Positions 17,707-27,561 are shown, counted from the first letter of the stretch. The stretch is 64,000 bases of DNA from Alsobacter ponti (GCF_024294805.1 NZ_JANCLU010000008.1:124001-188000); one strand, 5' to 3'. Translations and numbers: made by a program. The notes: a model not told the origin generated them from the sequence alone.

Positions 17707-18636
17707 TCAGGCTTCCGCCCGCGCCAGGACGGGCCGTTGCTCGCCGCTCCCGGGCGCGTAGCGCCGGATCATGGCGGCGCAGAACTCGGCGAATTCCTCG
17801 GGCGCGATCGGCGGGCTGGTGTGGTGGGGCTCGATGCCGCGATGCTCGGGCGTGAAGCAGAAGGTGACGGTGACGTCGAAATCCCGCAGCGCCTCCATCT
17901 GGCGGTCGAACCAGGCGAGCGCGTCCGGCCGGAAGCTGTCGGCCCAGGAGAGCCCGGTGCGCAGATGCCGCACGCCGAGCCGCTTCAGCCACGCCACCGC
18001 CGGATCAAGACGGTGGTCCTCGAAGTGGAACCACTGGCAGACGCCCATGTCGGGGGCGAAGTCGCCGAAGATGTCGGCGGCGGGCTTGGGCGAGCCGTCC
18101 TCGCGCAGGAGGCCCATGTGGAAGTGCCGGTAGTAGGACGAGCCCTCCGCCTCCTTGTGGCGGGTGGTGGCGGGCCAGGCGCGCGGCAGGTCGTAGAGGC
18201 TGTACCAGTGGATGCGGGGCGTCTTGCCGATCAGCAGTTCGGCGGTGCGGCGCAGGCCCCAGGCCTGGACCTCCTCCGCGCCGAAGCTGGAGACGCCGAC
18301 CTCCGACACCCAGACCGGCTTGTCGGTGACGGCGCGGATTTCCTCGAGCTTGGCGGGCCATTCGTGGATCTGCCAGAGGTTCCAGTCGAGCGGGAAGCCG
18401 TGGACGGCGACGACGTCGACGTGGTCCATGACGCCCTTGTCGGCGAGGTTGCGCACGAAGCCCGGGTCGATCGGCGACATGCCGCCCAACACCCTGGGAA
18501 GACTGCCGTTTTCGGCCCGGATCGCCTGCCCGGCGAGGCTCGCCATCTCGGCGAAGCGGCTCCAGTCGGGGTCGATCGCCGGGTCCCAGTGCGACTTGTT
18601 GTTGGGCTCGTTCCAGATCATCGCGGCTTCGATCAT
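17707..18636 (-). CDS. Glycosidase-type TIM barrel, circularly permuted (clan A-like, beta-xylosidase-like)
   Basis: 309 residues. The chain begins almost directly with the clan A acid/base motif WNEP (Glu10). It continues through a VAVHGFP strand (77-82) and the nucleophile-type strand KPVWVSEVG (Glu112) to HWYSLYDLP. Only after about residue 195 does it show the segments that are normally N-terminal: GVCQWFHF, LGVRHLRTGLSWAD and VTVTFCFTPEHRGI, then helix EEFAEFCAAMIRRYA. All eight strands seem present but in the order 4-8 then 1-3. The ATG overlaps the methyltransferase stop, so no upstream half exists. It has no signal peptide, so a cytosolic hydrolase or transglycosidase on the cluster product is inferred. 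Catalysis is not proven. Confidence 0.8.
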   Translation of the reverse strand: MIEAAMIWNEPNNKSHWDPAIDPDWSRFAEMASLAGQAIRAENGSLPRVLGGMSPIDPGFVRNLADKGVMDHVDVVAVHGFPLDWNLWQIHEWPAKLEEIRAVTDKPVWVSEVGVSSFGAEEVQAWGLRRTAELLIGKTPRIHWYSLYDLPRAWPATTRHKEAEGSSYYRHFHMGLLREDGSPKPAADIFGDFAPDMGVCQWFHFEDHRLDPAVAWLKRLGVRHLRTGLSWADSFRPDALAWFDRQMEALRDFDVTVTFCFTPEHRGIEPHHTSPPIAPEEFAEFCAAMIRRYAPGSGEQRPVLARAEA

Positions 18637-19466
18637 GACCGGTCACTCCCCTCCCCGGGGGCAAATTTGCGTGCGGGATAAACGGGTTGGGCGTCGGGGC
18701 TCCGCTCGGCGGGGCGGCACAGATAGACCTCCGCCTCGGGGTGGGCGACGATGGCGAAGCCGGCGGAGCGCAGCATCGCCTCGGCGCAGGCCCGGTTGGG
18801 CACCCACCAGTTGGTCGGATCGTTGGCGTAGCGGTTCTCGACGAAGTGCAGCCGGGGATAGCCCGGCTGGTCGAAAATCTCAGTCTCCGCAAAGGGATAG
18901 TCGGGTTCGAGCGGCTCGATCCGGCGGCTGCCGCGCTGCATCGACTGGAACACCAGGAGGTCACCGACGACGTGCTCGCGGATCAGGTCCAGCGCCAGCA
19001 GCGGGTGGCGCAGGTGGTACAGCACGCCCATGAACAGCACGACGTCGAAACGCTCGCCGATCGTTCCAATGTCGTAGACGGACATTGTTCGGAATTCGAT
19101 GTTCAGGCCCAGGATTTCCGCGGCGAATTGCGCCTGCATCAGGTATTCGACATCGGAATCCACGCCCAAAACCCGAGAAGCGCCTCTTCGCTTCATTTCG
19201 ATCGAATAAAACCCGCCGTTGCAGCCGATATCGAGCACGCTCTTGCCGGTTAGGTCGGCCGGCAGCGCGTCGGCGAAGCCGGCGAACTTCACCGCCGGGT
19301 AGTCGCCCAGGAAGTGCTCCGGCGCGGTCTTCACCCCGTGCAGGTCGATGTTGTGGAACCACGGTCCGAGGCTTTCGGCCCGGCGGCGGATCTCCTCCAG
19401 CCGGTCGGGGCCGGGGCGCTCGCCGCGCTCCGCCCGCGCCGGCCCGAACCTGTCGAGCGTGGTCAT
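18633..19466 (-). CDS. SAM-dependent methyltransferase of glyco-cluster type (TIGR04290-like)
   Basis: 277 residues. The N-terminus LGPWFHNIDLHGVKT resembles the CmoB-like leader. The class I core has SVLDIGCNGGFYSIE, VLGVDSD, FDVVLFMGVLYHLRHP and a C-terminal PNRACAEAMLRSAGF. I associate this with the TIGR04290 family, which I recall as occurring beside glycosyltransferases and B12-radical SAM proteins; that needs a profile search. The start overlaps the nucleotidyltransferase stop (ATGA). The stretch 19081-19235 inside motif I is distinctly AT-richer than its surroundings. Confidence 0.85.
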   Translation of the reverse strand: MTTLDRFGPARAERGERPGPDRLEEIRRRAESLGPWFHNIDLHGVKTAPEHFLGDYPAVKFAGFADALPADLTGKSVLDIGCNGGFYSIEMKRRGASRVLGVDSDVEYLMQAQFAAEILGLNIEFRTMSVYDIGTIGERFDVVLFMGVLYHLRHPLLALDLIREHVVGDLLVFQSMQRGSRRIEPLEPDYPFAETEIFDQPGYPRLHFVENRYANDPTNWWVPNRACAEAMLRSAGFAIVAHPEAEVYLCRPAERSPDAQPVYPARKFAPGEGSDRS

Positions 19467-20272
19467 GGCGTCTCCCTTCCGTCGCGGGGCGCGAGGCCCT
19501 CGAAGGCGCGTCCGCCCGGCTCGGCCGGACCCACCCGTGTGCCGTCGCCGCCGCCCTCGCCGAGGAGGCCGATGGCGGCGCGGTAGCCGTTGAGCGTGCC
19601 GACGTCGACGTAGCGCGTGCCGGCGCGCACCCCGACGGCCCGGCCGCCCTCGGCGAGCCAGGCGTTGACCAGCGTGCCGATATATTCGTCGCGGCCGTTG
19701 CGGCGCGCCCACAGCTCGGCCAGTTCCGCCAGCACGCGGCCGGGGGCCTTGAAGGCCCCCCACACCCAGCGCGTGCCGGGGTCCGGCTGCTTGACGCGGA
19801 TTTCGCGCACCGCGCCGTTGCGATCGAGCGCCACGGCGTCGAACAGCTCGGGACGCTCGACGGGGAACAGCAGGAACGACAGCACGTCGTCCGGCAGGCG
19901 GGCGAGCGCGTCCTCCGGAAACCACACCGTGTCAGGCAGGCCGACCATCACCGCCTCGTCGGGCGGGATCAGCGGCAGCGCGCGGAACACCGCGTCGCAC
20001 AGCCCGCTCGGGCGCGGCTGCACCACGTAGGCGATCGCCGCCTCGCCGTAGCCGGCGCCGTAATACTCCATGATGTCGGACTTGCCGGGCGAGATGACGA
20101 AGCAGATCTTGTCGGCCCCGCCGCGCAGCATGCGCTCGACCAGGTACTCGCTGACCGCGCAGGGGCGCTCCACCGTCCCGTGCATGCGGCTGCCGACCGG
20201 CAGCAGCTCCTTGGAGAAGGCCAGCGGCTGGATGCGGCTGCCGCGTCCCGCGGCGGGAACGATGCCCCACAT
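19463..20272 (-). CDS. Sugar-phosphate nucleotidyltransferase
   Basis: 269-residue NTP transferase of the RmlA/GalU superfamily. The N-terminus has the nucleotide-binding AAGRGSRIQPLAFSKELLPVG, including the conserved lysine, and GLPDTVWFPE carries the metal-binding Asp. RYVDVGTLNGYRAAI is the C-terminal sugar-binding element. It would activate a sugar-1-phosphate to the NDP form used by the cluster glycosyltransferases. The base and sugar cannot be fixed from sequence. It begins 2 bases after a CgeB-like gene. Confidence 0.88.
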   Translation of the reverse strand: MWGIVPAAGRGSRIQPLAFSKELLPVGSRMHGTVERPCAVSEYLVERMLRGGADKICFVISPGKSDIMEYYGAGYGEAAIAYVVQPRPSGLCDAVFRALPLIPPDEAVMVGLPDTVWFPEDALARLPDDVLSFLLFPVERPELFDAVALDRNGAVREIRVKQPDPGTRWVWGAFKAPGRVLAELAELWARRNGRDEYIGTLVNAWLAEGGRAVGVRAGTRYVDVGTLNGYRAAIGLLGEGGGDGTRVGPAEPGGRAFEGLAPRDGRETP

Positions 20273-20274
20273 GG

Positions 20275-21360
20275 TCAGGCCTCCATGCGCGCGCCGGCGG
20301 CGGCGTCCTCGAGCAGGGTGACGAGCTGCCGGGCCCGGCGCGGCGAGGCGTGCTCGGCGAGCGCCCGCTCGCGCGCCGCGCGGCCGATGCGCGCCAGCTC
20401 CTCCGGCGGGCGGTCAAGCGCCGCCAGCGCGTCGTCGGTCGTGTCGGCGATCAGGATCTCGCGGCCCGGCTCGAAGAAGGCGTCGAGGCCTTCCCAGGCG
20501 TCGGAGAGCACGCAGGCCCCGCAGGCCGCCGCCTCGAACAGTCGGCCGGACGGGCACCAGCCCATCGCGGCCATGGCGGCGCGGGTGACGTTCAGCGTCA
20601 TCCGCGAGGAGGCGTAGAAGGCCGGGTGCTCGGCGGGCGGCAGGTGGCGGACGAAGAAGATGTTGTCGGTCCACGGGAAGTCCGGCGGGTACTGCGCCCC
20701 GGCCAGGACGAATCGCGAGGCGGGCCGCCGCCGCGCCGGCTCGACGAACAGCCGCTCCAGCGCCGGCTGCCGGTCCTCGGCGTAGGTGCCGATATAGGAG
20801 AGGTCGGCGGCGTAGCGCGGCTCGGGCGGCGCGGGACGGTACAGGGCGGGGTCGACATGGCCGTAGAGCGGCGCGACGCGCCGCGCGCCGAGTCGGTCGC
20901 GCAGTGCGTCGAGCGCGCGCCCGCCGGTGTAGCTCAGCACGAGGTCGAAATCCGCGAGCCCTCGGGGGCCGATGGCGCTGACCTCGCGGCCGCCCTCGAT
21001 CAGCGCCAGCGTCACCGGCGTGTCGAGGTCGTAGAAGACGCGCAGCGGCCGGCCGGCGTCGAGCATCAAAGCGGTCGCCTCCACGCCGTGCGGGCAGAAC
21101 GAGGTCACCATGGCGACGTCCGCGTCGGCCAGCTCGCGCGCCGCCTCGCGCCGCGCCTCGTCCCACGTCCCGTACAGCCGCAGCCCGCCGCCGGGCAGCT
21201 CGAAGACGTCGCGCGCGGCAGCGTACCAGGGCGCGTCGTGCTCGAAGAAGACGACCCGGCAGCCCTGCGCCGCCAGCGCGTCGATGAGGCCGCGCCAGAG
21301 CGTGGCGTGGCCGTTGCCCCACGACGAGGAGACGCTGAGGCCGAAGACGACGAGCTTCAT
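20275..21360 (-). CDS. CgeB-like glycosyltransferase, paralogue 1
   Basis: 361 residues, GT-B fold. It starts MKLVVFGLSVSSSWGNGHAT, followed by RGLIDALAAQG. Downstream are FYDLDTPVTLALIEGG, LVLSYTGG, ADLSYIGTYAEDRQPALE, LNVTRAAMA and GRLFEAAACGACVLSD, the CgeB/Glyco_trans_1_2-type C-terminal domain. It is closely related to the gene at 24246-25346, sharing SSSWGNGHAT and the GTY-DRQP-LERL segment. The ATG overlaps the histidine phosphatase stop. Bacillus CgeB acts in spore-crust glycosylation; here the acceptor is unknown. Confidence 0.87.
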   Translation of the reverse strand: MKLVVFGLSVSSSWGNGHATLWRGLIDALAAQGCRVVFFEHDAPWYAAARDVFELPGGGLRLYGTWDEARREAARELADADVAMVTSFCPHGVEATALMLDAGRPLRVFYDLDTPVTLALIEGGREVSAIGPRGLADFDLVLSYTGGRALDALRDRLGARRVAPLYGHVDPALYRPAPPEPRYAADLSYIGTYAEDRQPALERLFVEPARRRPASRFVLAGAQYPPDFPWTDNIFFVRHLPPAEHPAFYASSRMTLNVTRAAMAAMGWCPSGRLFEAAACGACVLSDAWEGLDAFFEPGREILIADTTDDALAALDRPPEELARIGRAARERALAEHASPRRARQLVTLLEDAAAGARMEA

Positions 21361-21956
21361 GGCGGCGGAGCCTCGTTGAGGGCGACGACCCGCGCGCCCC
21401 AGTCGTCCAGCGCGACGGTGCTGACCGAGGCGGGGGCGACCTCGATGCGCGACCAGGCGTCGGCGGAGAGGCCGAGCGCGTGCAGCAGCACGGCGCGGAT
21501 CGGTTCGGCGTGGCTCACCAGCACGAGCGCGGAGTCCGGCCAGGCGGCGCGCAGCGCCAGCGCCTCGGCGACGAGGCGGGCCTGCAGTTCGGCCATGGTC
21601 TCCCCGCCCGGCGGGCGCACCCAGGCGCGCGCCGCGTTCCAGCGCTTCCACAGATCCTGCCCGGCGAGGTCGGCGAAAGCCCGGCCCTGCCATTCGCCAA
21701 TGTCGATCTCGTCCAGCGCCGGCCTTGTGACGAGGTTCAGCCCCAGCGCGGCGGCGATCGGGGCGGCCGTCTCCTGGGCGCGTTCGCGCGGGCTCGCCAG
21801 CACGGCGGCGACGCTCGCCCCGGCGAAGCGGCGGGCGAGCCGGGCCGCCTGGGCGTGTCCCTCGGCGGAGAGGCGCACGCCCGAAGCGCGCCCCGCCAGC
21901 GTGGTGGAGACCGCGCCATGCGTGGCGTGCCGAACCAGATGCAGCGTCGTGGTCAC
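21357..21956 (-). CDS. Histidine phosphatase family protein
   Basis: 199-residue branch 1 histidine phosphatase. The phospho-acceptor LVRHATHG is at residues 7-14 (His10), with SPRERAQETA, DEIDIGEWQG and the second catalytic LVSHAEPIRA. The start is GTG (21954-21956). It sits 19 bases after inositol-3-phosphate synthase and overlaps the CgeB-like gene, so dephosphorylation of inositol phosphate or of a glycosyl-inositol phosphate is a reasonable guess. A generic sugar-phosphate or mutase-like activity is the alternative. Confidence 0.9.
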   Translation of the reverse strand: MTTTLHLVRHATHGAVSTTLAGRASGVRLSAEGHAQAARLARRFAGASVAAVLASPRERAQETAAPIAAALGLNLVTRPALDEIDIGEWQGRAFADLAGQDLWKRWNAARAWVRPPGGETMAELQARLVAEALALRAAWPDSALVLVSHAEPIRAVLLHALGLSADAWSRIEVAPASVSTVALDDWGARVVALNEAPPP

Positions 21957-21975
21957 CGCCTCGTCCCGCTCCCGC

Positions 21976-23052
21976 TCACGCCCCCGCCACGAAGGCGAGC
22001 GTGCGCTCGCGCGCTTCTGCGTCGGTGTACTGGCGCGGCGGGGACTTCATGAAATAGGAGGACGGCGCGGTGAGCGCGCCGCCGATGCCGCGGTCGAGGC
22101 CGAGGCGGGCGCAGCGCACCGCGTCGATGACGACGCCGGCGGAATTGGGCGAGTCCCACACTTCGAGCTTCAGCTCGAGGTTCAGCGGCACGCCGCCGAA
22201 GGTGGTGCCCTCCATGCGGATGTAGCACCACTTGCGGTCTTCCAGCCACGGCACGTGGTCGCTCGGCCCGACATGGATGTCGTCGGCGTCGAGCGGCACG
22301 TCGAGCTGGCTGGTGACGGCGCGGGTCTTGGAGATCTTCTTCGACTCCAGCCGCTCGCGCTCCAGCATGTTGCGGAAGTCGGCGTTGCCGCCGAAATTGA
22401 GCTGGTAGGTGCGGTCCAGTCGCACGCCGCGTTCGCGGAACAGATTGGTCAGCACGCGGTGGACGATGGTCGCGCCGACCTGGCTCTTGATGTCGTCGCC
22501 GATCAGCGGCAGGCCGCGCTCCTCGAAGCGGCGGCGCCAGCCCTCGTCGGAGGCGATGAACACCGGGATGCAGTTGACGAAGGCGCAGCCCGCCTTCAGC
22601 GCCTCGCCGGCGTAGAACTCGGTCGCGAGCTGCGAGCCGACCGGCAAATAGGAGACGAGCACGTCGACGCCCGCCGCCTCCAGCGCCGCGGCGACGTCGA
22701 CCGGCGCGTCCTCCGCCTCGGCGATTTCGTCGCGCATGTAGCGGCCGATGCCGTCCAGCGTCGGGCCGCGCAGCACCCGCACGCCGGACGGGCGAGGCCG
22801 GGCGAAGCGGTCGGTGTTGTTGGGCTCGGCGAAGATCGCCTCCGCCACGTCGCGCCCCACCTTGGCGGCGTTGATGTCGAAGGCCGCCGCGATCTCGATG
22901 TCGCGGACATGGTAGCCGCCCAGCTCGACGTTCATCAGTCCGGGCACCGGCTCGTTGGTATCCGCCTCGCGGTAGTAGTCGAGGCCCTGCACGAAGGACG
23001 ACGCGCAGTTGCCGACGCCGACGACGCCGACCCGGATCTTTCGCCTGCTCAT
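21976..23052 (-). CDS. ino1: Inositol-3-phosphate synthase
   Basis: 358-residue actinobacterial-type (short) Ino1, which converts glucose-6-phosphate to myo-inositol-3-phosphate using NAD. The NAD loop [52 protein letters not shown] and [10 protein letters not shown] are all present, as is the C-terminal [29 protein letters not shown] precedes the ATG. De novo inositol synthesis is uncommon in alphaproteobacteria, so its presence within a glycosyltransferase operon points to an inositol-containing product. It lies 67 bases from the UDP-xylose synthase gene. Confidence 0.94.
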   Translation of the reverse strand: MSRRKIRVGVVGVGNCASSFVQGLDYYREADTNEPVPGLMNVELGGYHVRDIEIAAAFDINAAKVGRDVAEAIFAEPNNTDRFARPRPSGVRVLRGPTLDGIGRYMRDEIAEAEDAPVDVAAALEAAGVDVLVSYLPVGSQLATEFYAGEALKAGCAFVNCIPVFIASDEGWRRRFEERGLPLIGDDIKSQVGATIVHRVLTNLFRERGVRLDRTYQLNFGGNADFRNMLERERLESKKISKTRAVTSQLDVPLDADDIHVGPSDHVPWLEDRKWCYIRMEGTTFGGVPLNLELKLEVWDSPNSAGVVIDAVRCARLGLDRGIGGALTAPSSYFMKSPPRQYTDAEARERTLAFVAGA

Positions 23053-23119
23053 GCGCGGCCTCCTCTCGTCCGTCCCGGCCGCGACCGCGGCCGTCGCCTC
23101 CGCGCTTGCGCGAGGGCTC

Positions 23120-24145
<1,026 letters not shown>

Positions 24146-24245
24146 GTCCCGACTTCTCCGGTTTCCCTGGCGGGCAACGCTGCCGGTTTGTAGATGGTTC
24201 ATCTGTTTTTTGACCGGCTTGCGCCGGGACCGTCGAGGTCGCGCT

Positions 24246-25346
24246 TCACGCGGGCTGGGCTTCGGCGGCCCGCGGCGAGCGGCGCGCCCGCGCCCGCGCC
24301 TCGAGGAGCGCCGCCTCCAGCTCGCCGGCGCGATGGCGCGCCGAGTGGCCGGCCTCGATGCGCGCCAGCGCCGCGCGGCCGAGCATCCAGCGGTCGGGGT
24401 CGGAGATTTCCGTCAGCGCCGCCAGCGTGTGCTCGGGCGCGTCGGCCAGCACGATCTCGCGTCTGGGGGAGAACAGCTCGTCCAGCCCGTCCCAGCGGTC
24501 GGAGACCACCGGCGTGGCGCAGGCGGCGGCCTCGAACAGCCGCACGCTGGGGCTGTGGCCGGCCTTGACCATGTCGGCGCGTGTGACGTTCAGCGTCCAG
24601 CGGCTGGCGGCGTAGAAGGCCGGGTGGTCGGCGGGGCCGACATGGTCGATCAACTCGACATTGGCCGGCCAGTCGATGTCGGCGGGATATTGCGGGCCGG
24701 CGACGACGAATTTCAGCAGCGGCGCACGGCGGGCGGGCTCGATCAGCAGCCGCTCCAGCACGGGCTGCCGGTCCGGGCTGTAGGTGCCGAGATAGGACAG
24801 GTCCCATCGCTTCTCGACGTCGAGCGGCAAGTACACGTCGGTGTCGACGGAACAATAGAGCGGCCGCGCGGCGGGCGAGCCGAATTCGCGCTCCAGCCGC
24901 TGCAGCGTCGGCCCGCCGGTGAAGGAGAGATAGACGTCGTAGGAGGGGATCTGGTCGGGCGAGAGATAGGCGCAGTCGCCGCGCTCCAGCGCCGCCAGCG
25001 TCACCGGGGTGTCGATGTCGTAGAAGGCGGTGACGCCGCGCGCGGCCTTGCGCGCGAAGCGGCCGACCTCGATCCCCTCGGGGACGTAGGAGCCGACGAT
25101 CACCGCGTCGGCGGCGGCGATCCGCTCGCGCCAGCGCTCCAGCCCGGCGAGGTCGTCGTAGAAGGCCAGCTCGCAATAGCCGGGGTCGGGCAGGTCGCGG
25201 TTGGCGGCGTACCAGGGCTGGTCGCGCTCCAGGAACAGCACGTCGTGGCCGCGCGCCGCGAAGGCGCGCAGCAAAGCGCGGTAGGTGGTCGCGTGGCCGT
25301 TGCCCCACGACGAGGACAGGCTGAGGCCCAGCACGACGAGCCGCAT
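24246..25346 (-). CDS. CgeB-like glycosyltransferase, paralogue 2
   Basis: 366 residues. It starts MRLVVLGLSLSSSWGNGHAT, nearly the same as paralogue 1. It shares FLERDQPWYAANRD, FYDIDTPVTLAALERG, LSYLGTYSPDRQPVLERL and VRLFEAAACATPVVSD. An in-frame GTG six codons upstream (25364) would overlap the previous stop as GTGA, the habit of this operon. The internal ATG matches the paralogue N-termini, so both are possible. The C-terminus is Arg/Ala-rich. It is probably a cytosolic glycosyltransferase; the donor is unknown. Confidence 0.87.
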   Translation of the reverse strand: MRLVVLGLSLSSSWGNGHATTYRALLRAFAARGHDVLFLERDQPWYAANRDLPDPGYCELAFYDDLAGLERWRERIAAADAVIVGSYVPEGIEVGRFARKAARGVTAFYDIDTPVTLAALERGDCAYLSPDQIPSYDVYLSFTGGPTLQRLEREFGSPAARPLYCSVDTDVYLPLDVEKRWDLSYLGTYSPDRQPVLERLLIEPARRAPLLKFVVAGPQYPADIDWPANVELIDHVGPADHPAFYAASRWTLNVTRADMVKAGHSPSVRLFEAAACATPVVSDRWDGLDELFSPRREIVLADAPEHTLAALTEISDPDRWMLGRAALARIEAGHSARHRAGELEAALLEARARARRSPRAAEAQPA

Positions 25347-25360
25347 CGGCCGCGCCGCGC

Positions 25361-26458
25361 TCACGCCACGCTCCTGGCGCGCCGCGCCGCGCGACGCGCG
25401 TCGAGGATGGCGTCCACCTGGGCGGCGCGGCTGGCGTAGGTGTGCTCCGCCAGCACGCGCGCCAGCGCCCGGCGGCCGATCTCCTCGGCGCGCTCCGGCG
25501 TCAGCTGGCGCAGGTGCTCGGCGACGTCCTGCCCGTCGCGCGCCACCAGGATCTCGGCGTCGGGCTCCAGGAACTGCTCGATGCCCACCCACGCGTCGGT
25601 GACGAGGCAGGCGCCCGCGCCGGCCGCCTCGAACACGCGCGTCGCCGGCGAGTAGCCGATCGCCGCCATCGAGTCGCGGGCGACGTTGAGCACGGCGAGG
25701 CAGGAGCGGTTGAAGGCGTTGTGCTCGCGCGTGTAGACGTGCCCGAGCCGGCGCACGTTGGGGGTGGTCGGCTTGTCCTCCCAGCCCGCCCCGCCGATGA
25801 CGAAGCGGCGCTCCGGCAGCATCGCGGCGGGCTTGAGGAAGAACTCCTCGACGCGCGCCTCGCGGTCCGGCAGGCGGTTGCCGAGGAAGCCGAGGTCGCC
25901 GGAAAAGCGCGGCTCCGGCGGCGCGGGATGGTGGGTGTCGGGGTCGAGGCCGTTATAGACAGGCTCGCAGAAGGCAGCGCCCAGCTCGCGATAGGCGGCC
26001 ACCACCGGCGGGCCGCCGCCATAGGTGAGCACGGCGTCGAGCGAGCGCAGCGCCTGGCGCAGCCCGTGCTGCGGCGCGGCGCGCAGCTCCGCCAGCGTGG
26101 CAGGGGCGTCGACGTCCCAGTAGACGCGCAGCGCGTCGGGGCGGGCGGCGCGCAGCACGCCTTCCAGCAATTCGTCATCGAAGACGCCGACGCCGCTCGC
26201 CTTGACCACGATGTCGGCCTTCGCCGCCGCCGCCACCGCCTCGCGCAGTCCCTCGGGCGTCGCCGGGAAGACCACCGAGGTCGCCCAGTCCGGCGGGTCG
26301 ATGTCGCGGTGCTTCTGGCGGTCGTAGGCGTCCGGCTCGTAGAAGGTGATGGCGTAGCCGCGCGCGGCGAGGTTCTTCAGCAGGCCGCGATAATAGGTGG
26401 CGGCGCCGTTCCAGTAGGACGACACCAGGCTGGAGCCGTAGAAGGCGATCGAGGTCAT
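25361..26458 (-). CDS. CgeB-like glycosyltransferase, paralogue 3
   Basis: 365 residues beginning MTSIAFYGSSLVSSYWNGAAT, then YYRGLLKNLAARGY. It keeps the paralogue pattern (S-S-x-W-N-G-x-A-T and R-G-L-L) with VYWDVDAPATLAEL, LTYGGGPPVV, GDLGFLGNRLPDREARVEEFF, LNVARDSMA and TRVFEAAGAGACLVTD. It is more distant from paralogues 1 and 2 than they are from each other. The ATG overlaps the upstream stop (ATGA). The C-terminus is a basic Arg-rich tail. Confidence 0.87.
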   Translation of the reverse strand: MTSIAFYGSSLVSSYWNGAATYYRGLLKNLAARGYAITFYEPDAYDRQKHRDIDPPDWATSVVFPATPEGLREAVAAAAKADIVVKASGVGVFDDELLEGVLRAARPDALRVYWDVDAPATLAELRAAPQHGLRQALRSLDAVLTYGGGPPVVAAYRELGAAFCEPVYNGLDPDTHHPAPPEPRFSGDLGFLGNRLPDREARVEEFFLKPAAMLPERRFVIGGAGWEDKPTTPNVRRLGHVYTREHNAFNRSCLAVLNVARDSMAAIGYSPATRVFEAAGAGACLVTDAWVGIEQFLEPDAEILVARDGQDVAEHLRQLTPERAEEIGRRALARVLAEHTYASRAAQVDAILDARRAARRARSVA

Positions 26459-27561
26459 GCCGTCTCCAGGGTTGTGACGCCGAGGCGCTCGGCGATGGCG
26501 AGAAGCTCGCGCATGCGGTGCGCGCAGCTGTGGCGGGCGCGGATGGTCTCCAGCCCGTGGCGGACGAGCCCCGCGCGAAGCGCCGGGTCGTGCGCGATGT
26601 CGCGCAGATGCTGCGTCATCGCCGCGCCGTTGCGGGCCACGAGATAGTCGAGCCCGGGCGAGAACAGCCGTTCGGCGTCGCTCCACGGCGCGCAGACCAG
26701 CGGCACGCCACAGGCCAGCGCCTCGAACACGCGGATCGTCGGGATGCCGGGCAGCGCGTCGACATAGAAGCGGCGCGGTACGTGGACCGTCGCCAGGTGG
26801 CGCGCGAAGACCGCTGGCGCCTCGGCGTTGGGCAGCCAGCCCCGGTAGCTCGCGCCGAAGCGCGCCAGCAGCTCCAGCGCCTCCGGCGGATAGCGCACGC
26901 CGTGGATATCGAGGGCGAGTCCGGCGTCGCGGGCAGGGCGGAGCAGGAAATTCTCCAGCTCGGCGGTGCGCTCGCCGTCGCCCCAGTTGCCGATCCACAC
27001 GAGGCCGCGCCGCTCGCCTTCGCGCTCCGGCGGGCGGAACAGGCGCGTGTCGGCCGCCTCGTGCCAGACGAAGACGCGGTCGCCCCAGCCCCAGCGGCGG
27101 TAGACCCGCGCCAGCGCCTCGCCAAAGGCGAGCACGCCGTCATAGGCGTCGAGGTCGAAGCGGCGGATGGCGTCGGGGTCGCTGACGGCGCGGTGATGGG
27201 TGTCGTGGAACAGCAGCTTGAACCGCGCCCCCGCGCGCCGCAGCGCGCCGATCCGCGCCACCAGCGCCGGCTCGTTCCACTCGTGGACGACGACGAGGTC
27301 GACGCCGTCCAGCGCTTCGTCCAAGGGCGCGTCGTCGGGGAGGCGGCGCGTCCGCAGCTCGGGATAGACGGCGCGCCACGCCTCGGCCGCCGCCGGGCCC
27401 CCCTCCTGGACAAGGTTGTCGCGGCTCCACGACTGCTCGGGCTCGTAGGCGTCGACCTCGTGGCCGGCGTGGACCAATTCGCGCAGCACGCCGCGCAGGA
27501 AGTGCGCGTTGCCGTGGTTCCAGCACGAAGCGAGCGAGTGGGTGAAATAGGCGATCCTCAC
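26455..27561 (-). CDS. CgeB-like glycosyltransferase, paralogue 4
   Basis: 368 residues, GTG start overlapping the upstream GT4 stop (GTGA). The N-terminus RIAYFTHSLASCWNHGNAHF followed by LRGVLREL is the fourth variant of the shared start pattern. Later it has LVVVHEWNEPALV, HDTHHRAVSD, GLVWIGNWGDGERTAELENF, TIRVFEALACGVPLVCAPW and AERLFSPGLDYLVARNG, typical of glycosyltransferases of the CgeB and Glyco_trans_1_2 kind. It has no membrane segment. Donor and acceptor are unknown. Confidence 0.88.
   Translation of the reverse strand: MRIAYFTHSLASCWNHGNAHFLRGVLRELVHAGHEVDAYEPEQSWSRDNLVQEGGPAAAEAWRAVYPELRTRRLPDDAPLDEALDGVDLVVVHEWNEPALVARIGALRRAGARFKLLFHDTHHRAVSDPDAIRRFDLDAYDGVLAFGEALARVYRRWGWGDRVFVWHEAADTRLFRPPEREGERRGLVWIGNWGDGERTAELENFLLRPARDAGLALDIHGVRYPPEALELLARFGASYRGWLPNAEAPAVFARHLATVHVPRRFYVDALPGIPTIRVFEALACGVPLVCAPWSDAERLFSPGLDYLVARNGAAMTQHLRDIAHDPALRAGLVRHGLETIRARHSCAHRMRELLAIAERLGVTTLETA

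Noticed and set aside
17707-18636. The barrel enzyme as a truncated pseudogene lacking its N-terminal half
   Set aside because: The missing strands are found at the C-terminus, the frame is intact and the start is coupled to the upstream stop.
14792-23052. Calling the operon a mycothiol pathway
   Set aside because: No MshC-type cysteine ligase is encoded, the acyltransferase is of CelD/BioF2 type, and many extra glycosyltransferases are present; only the partial resemblance is reported.
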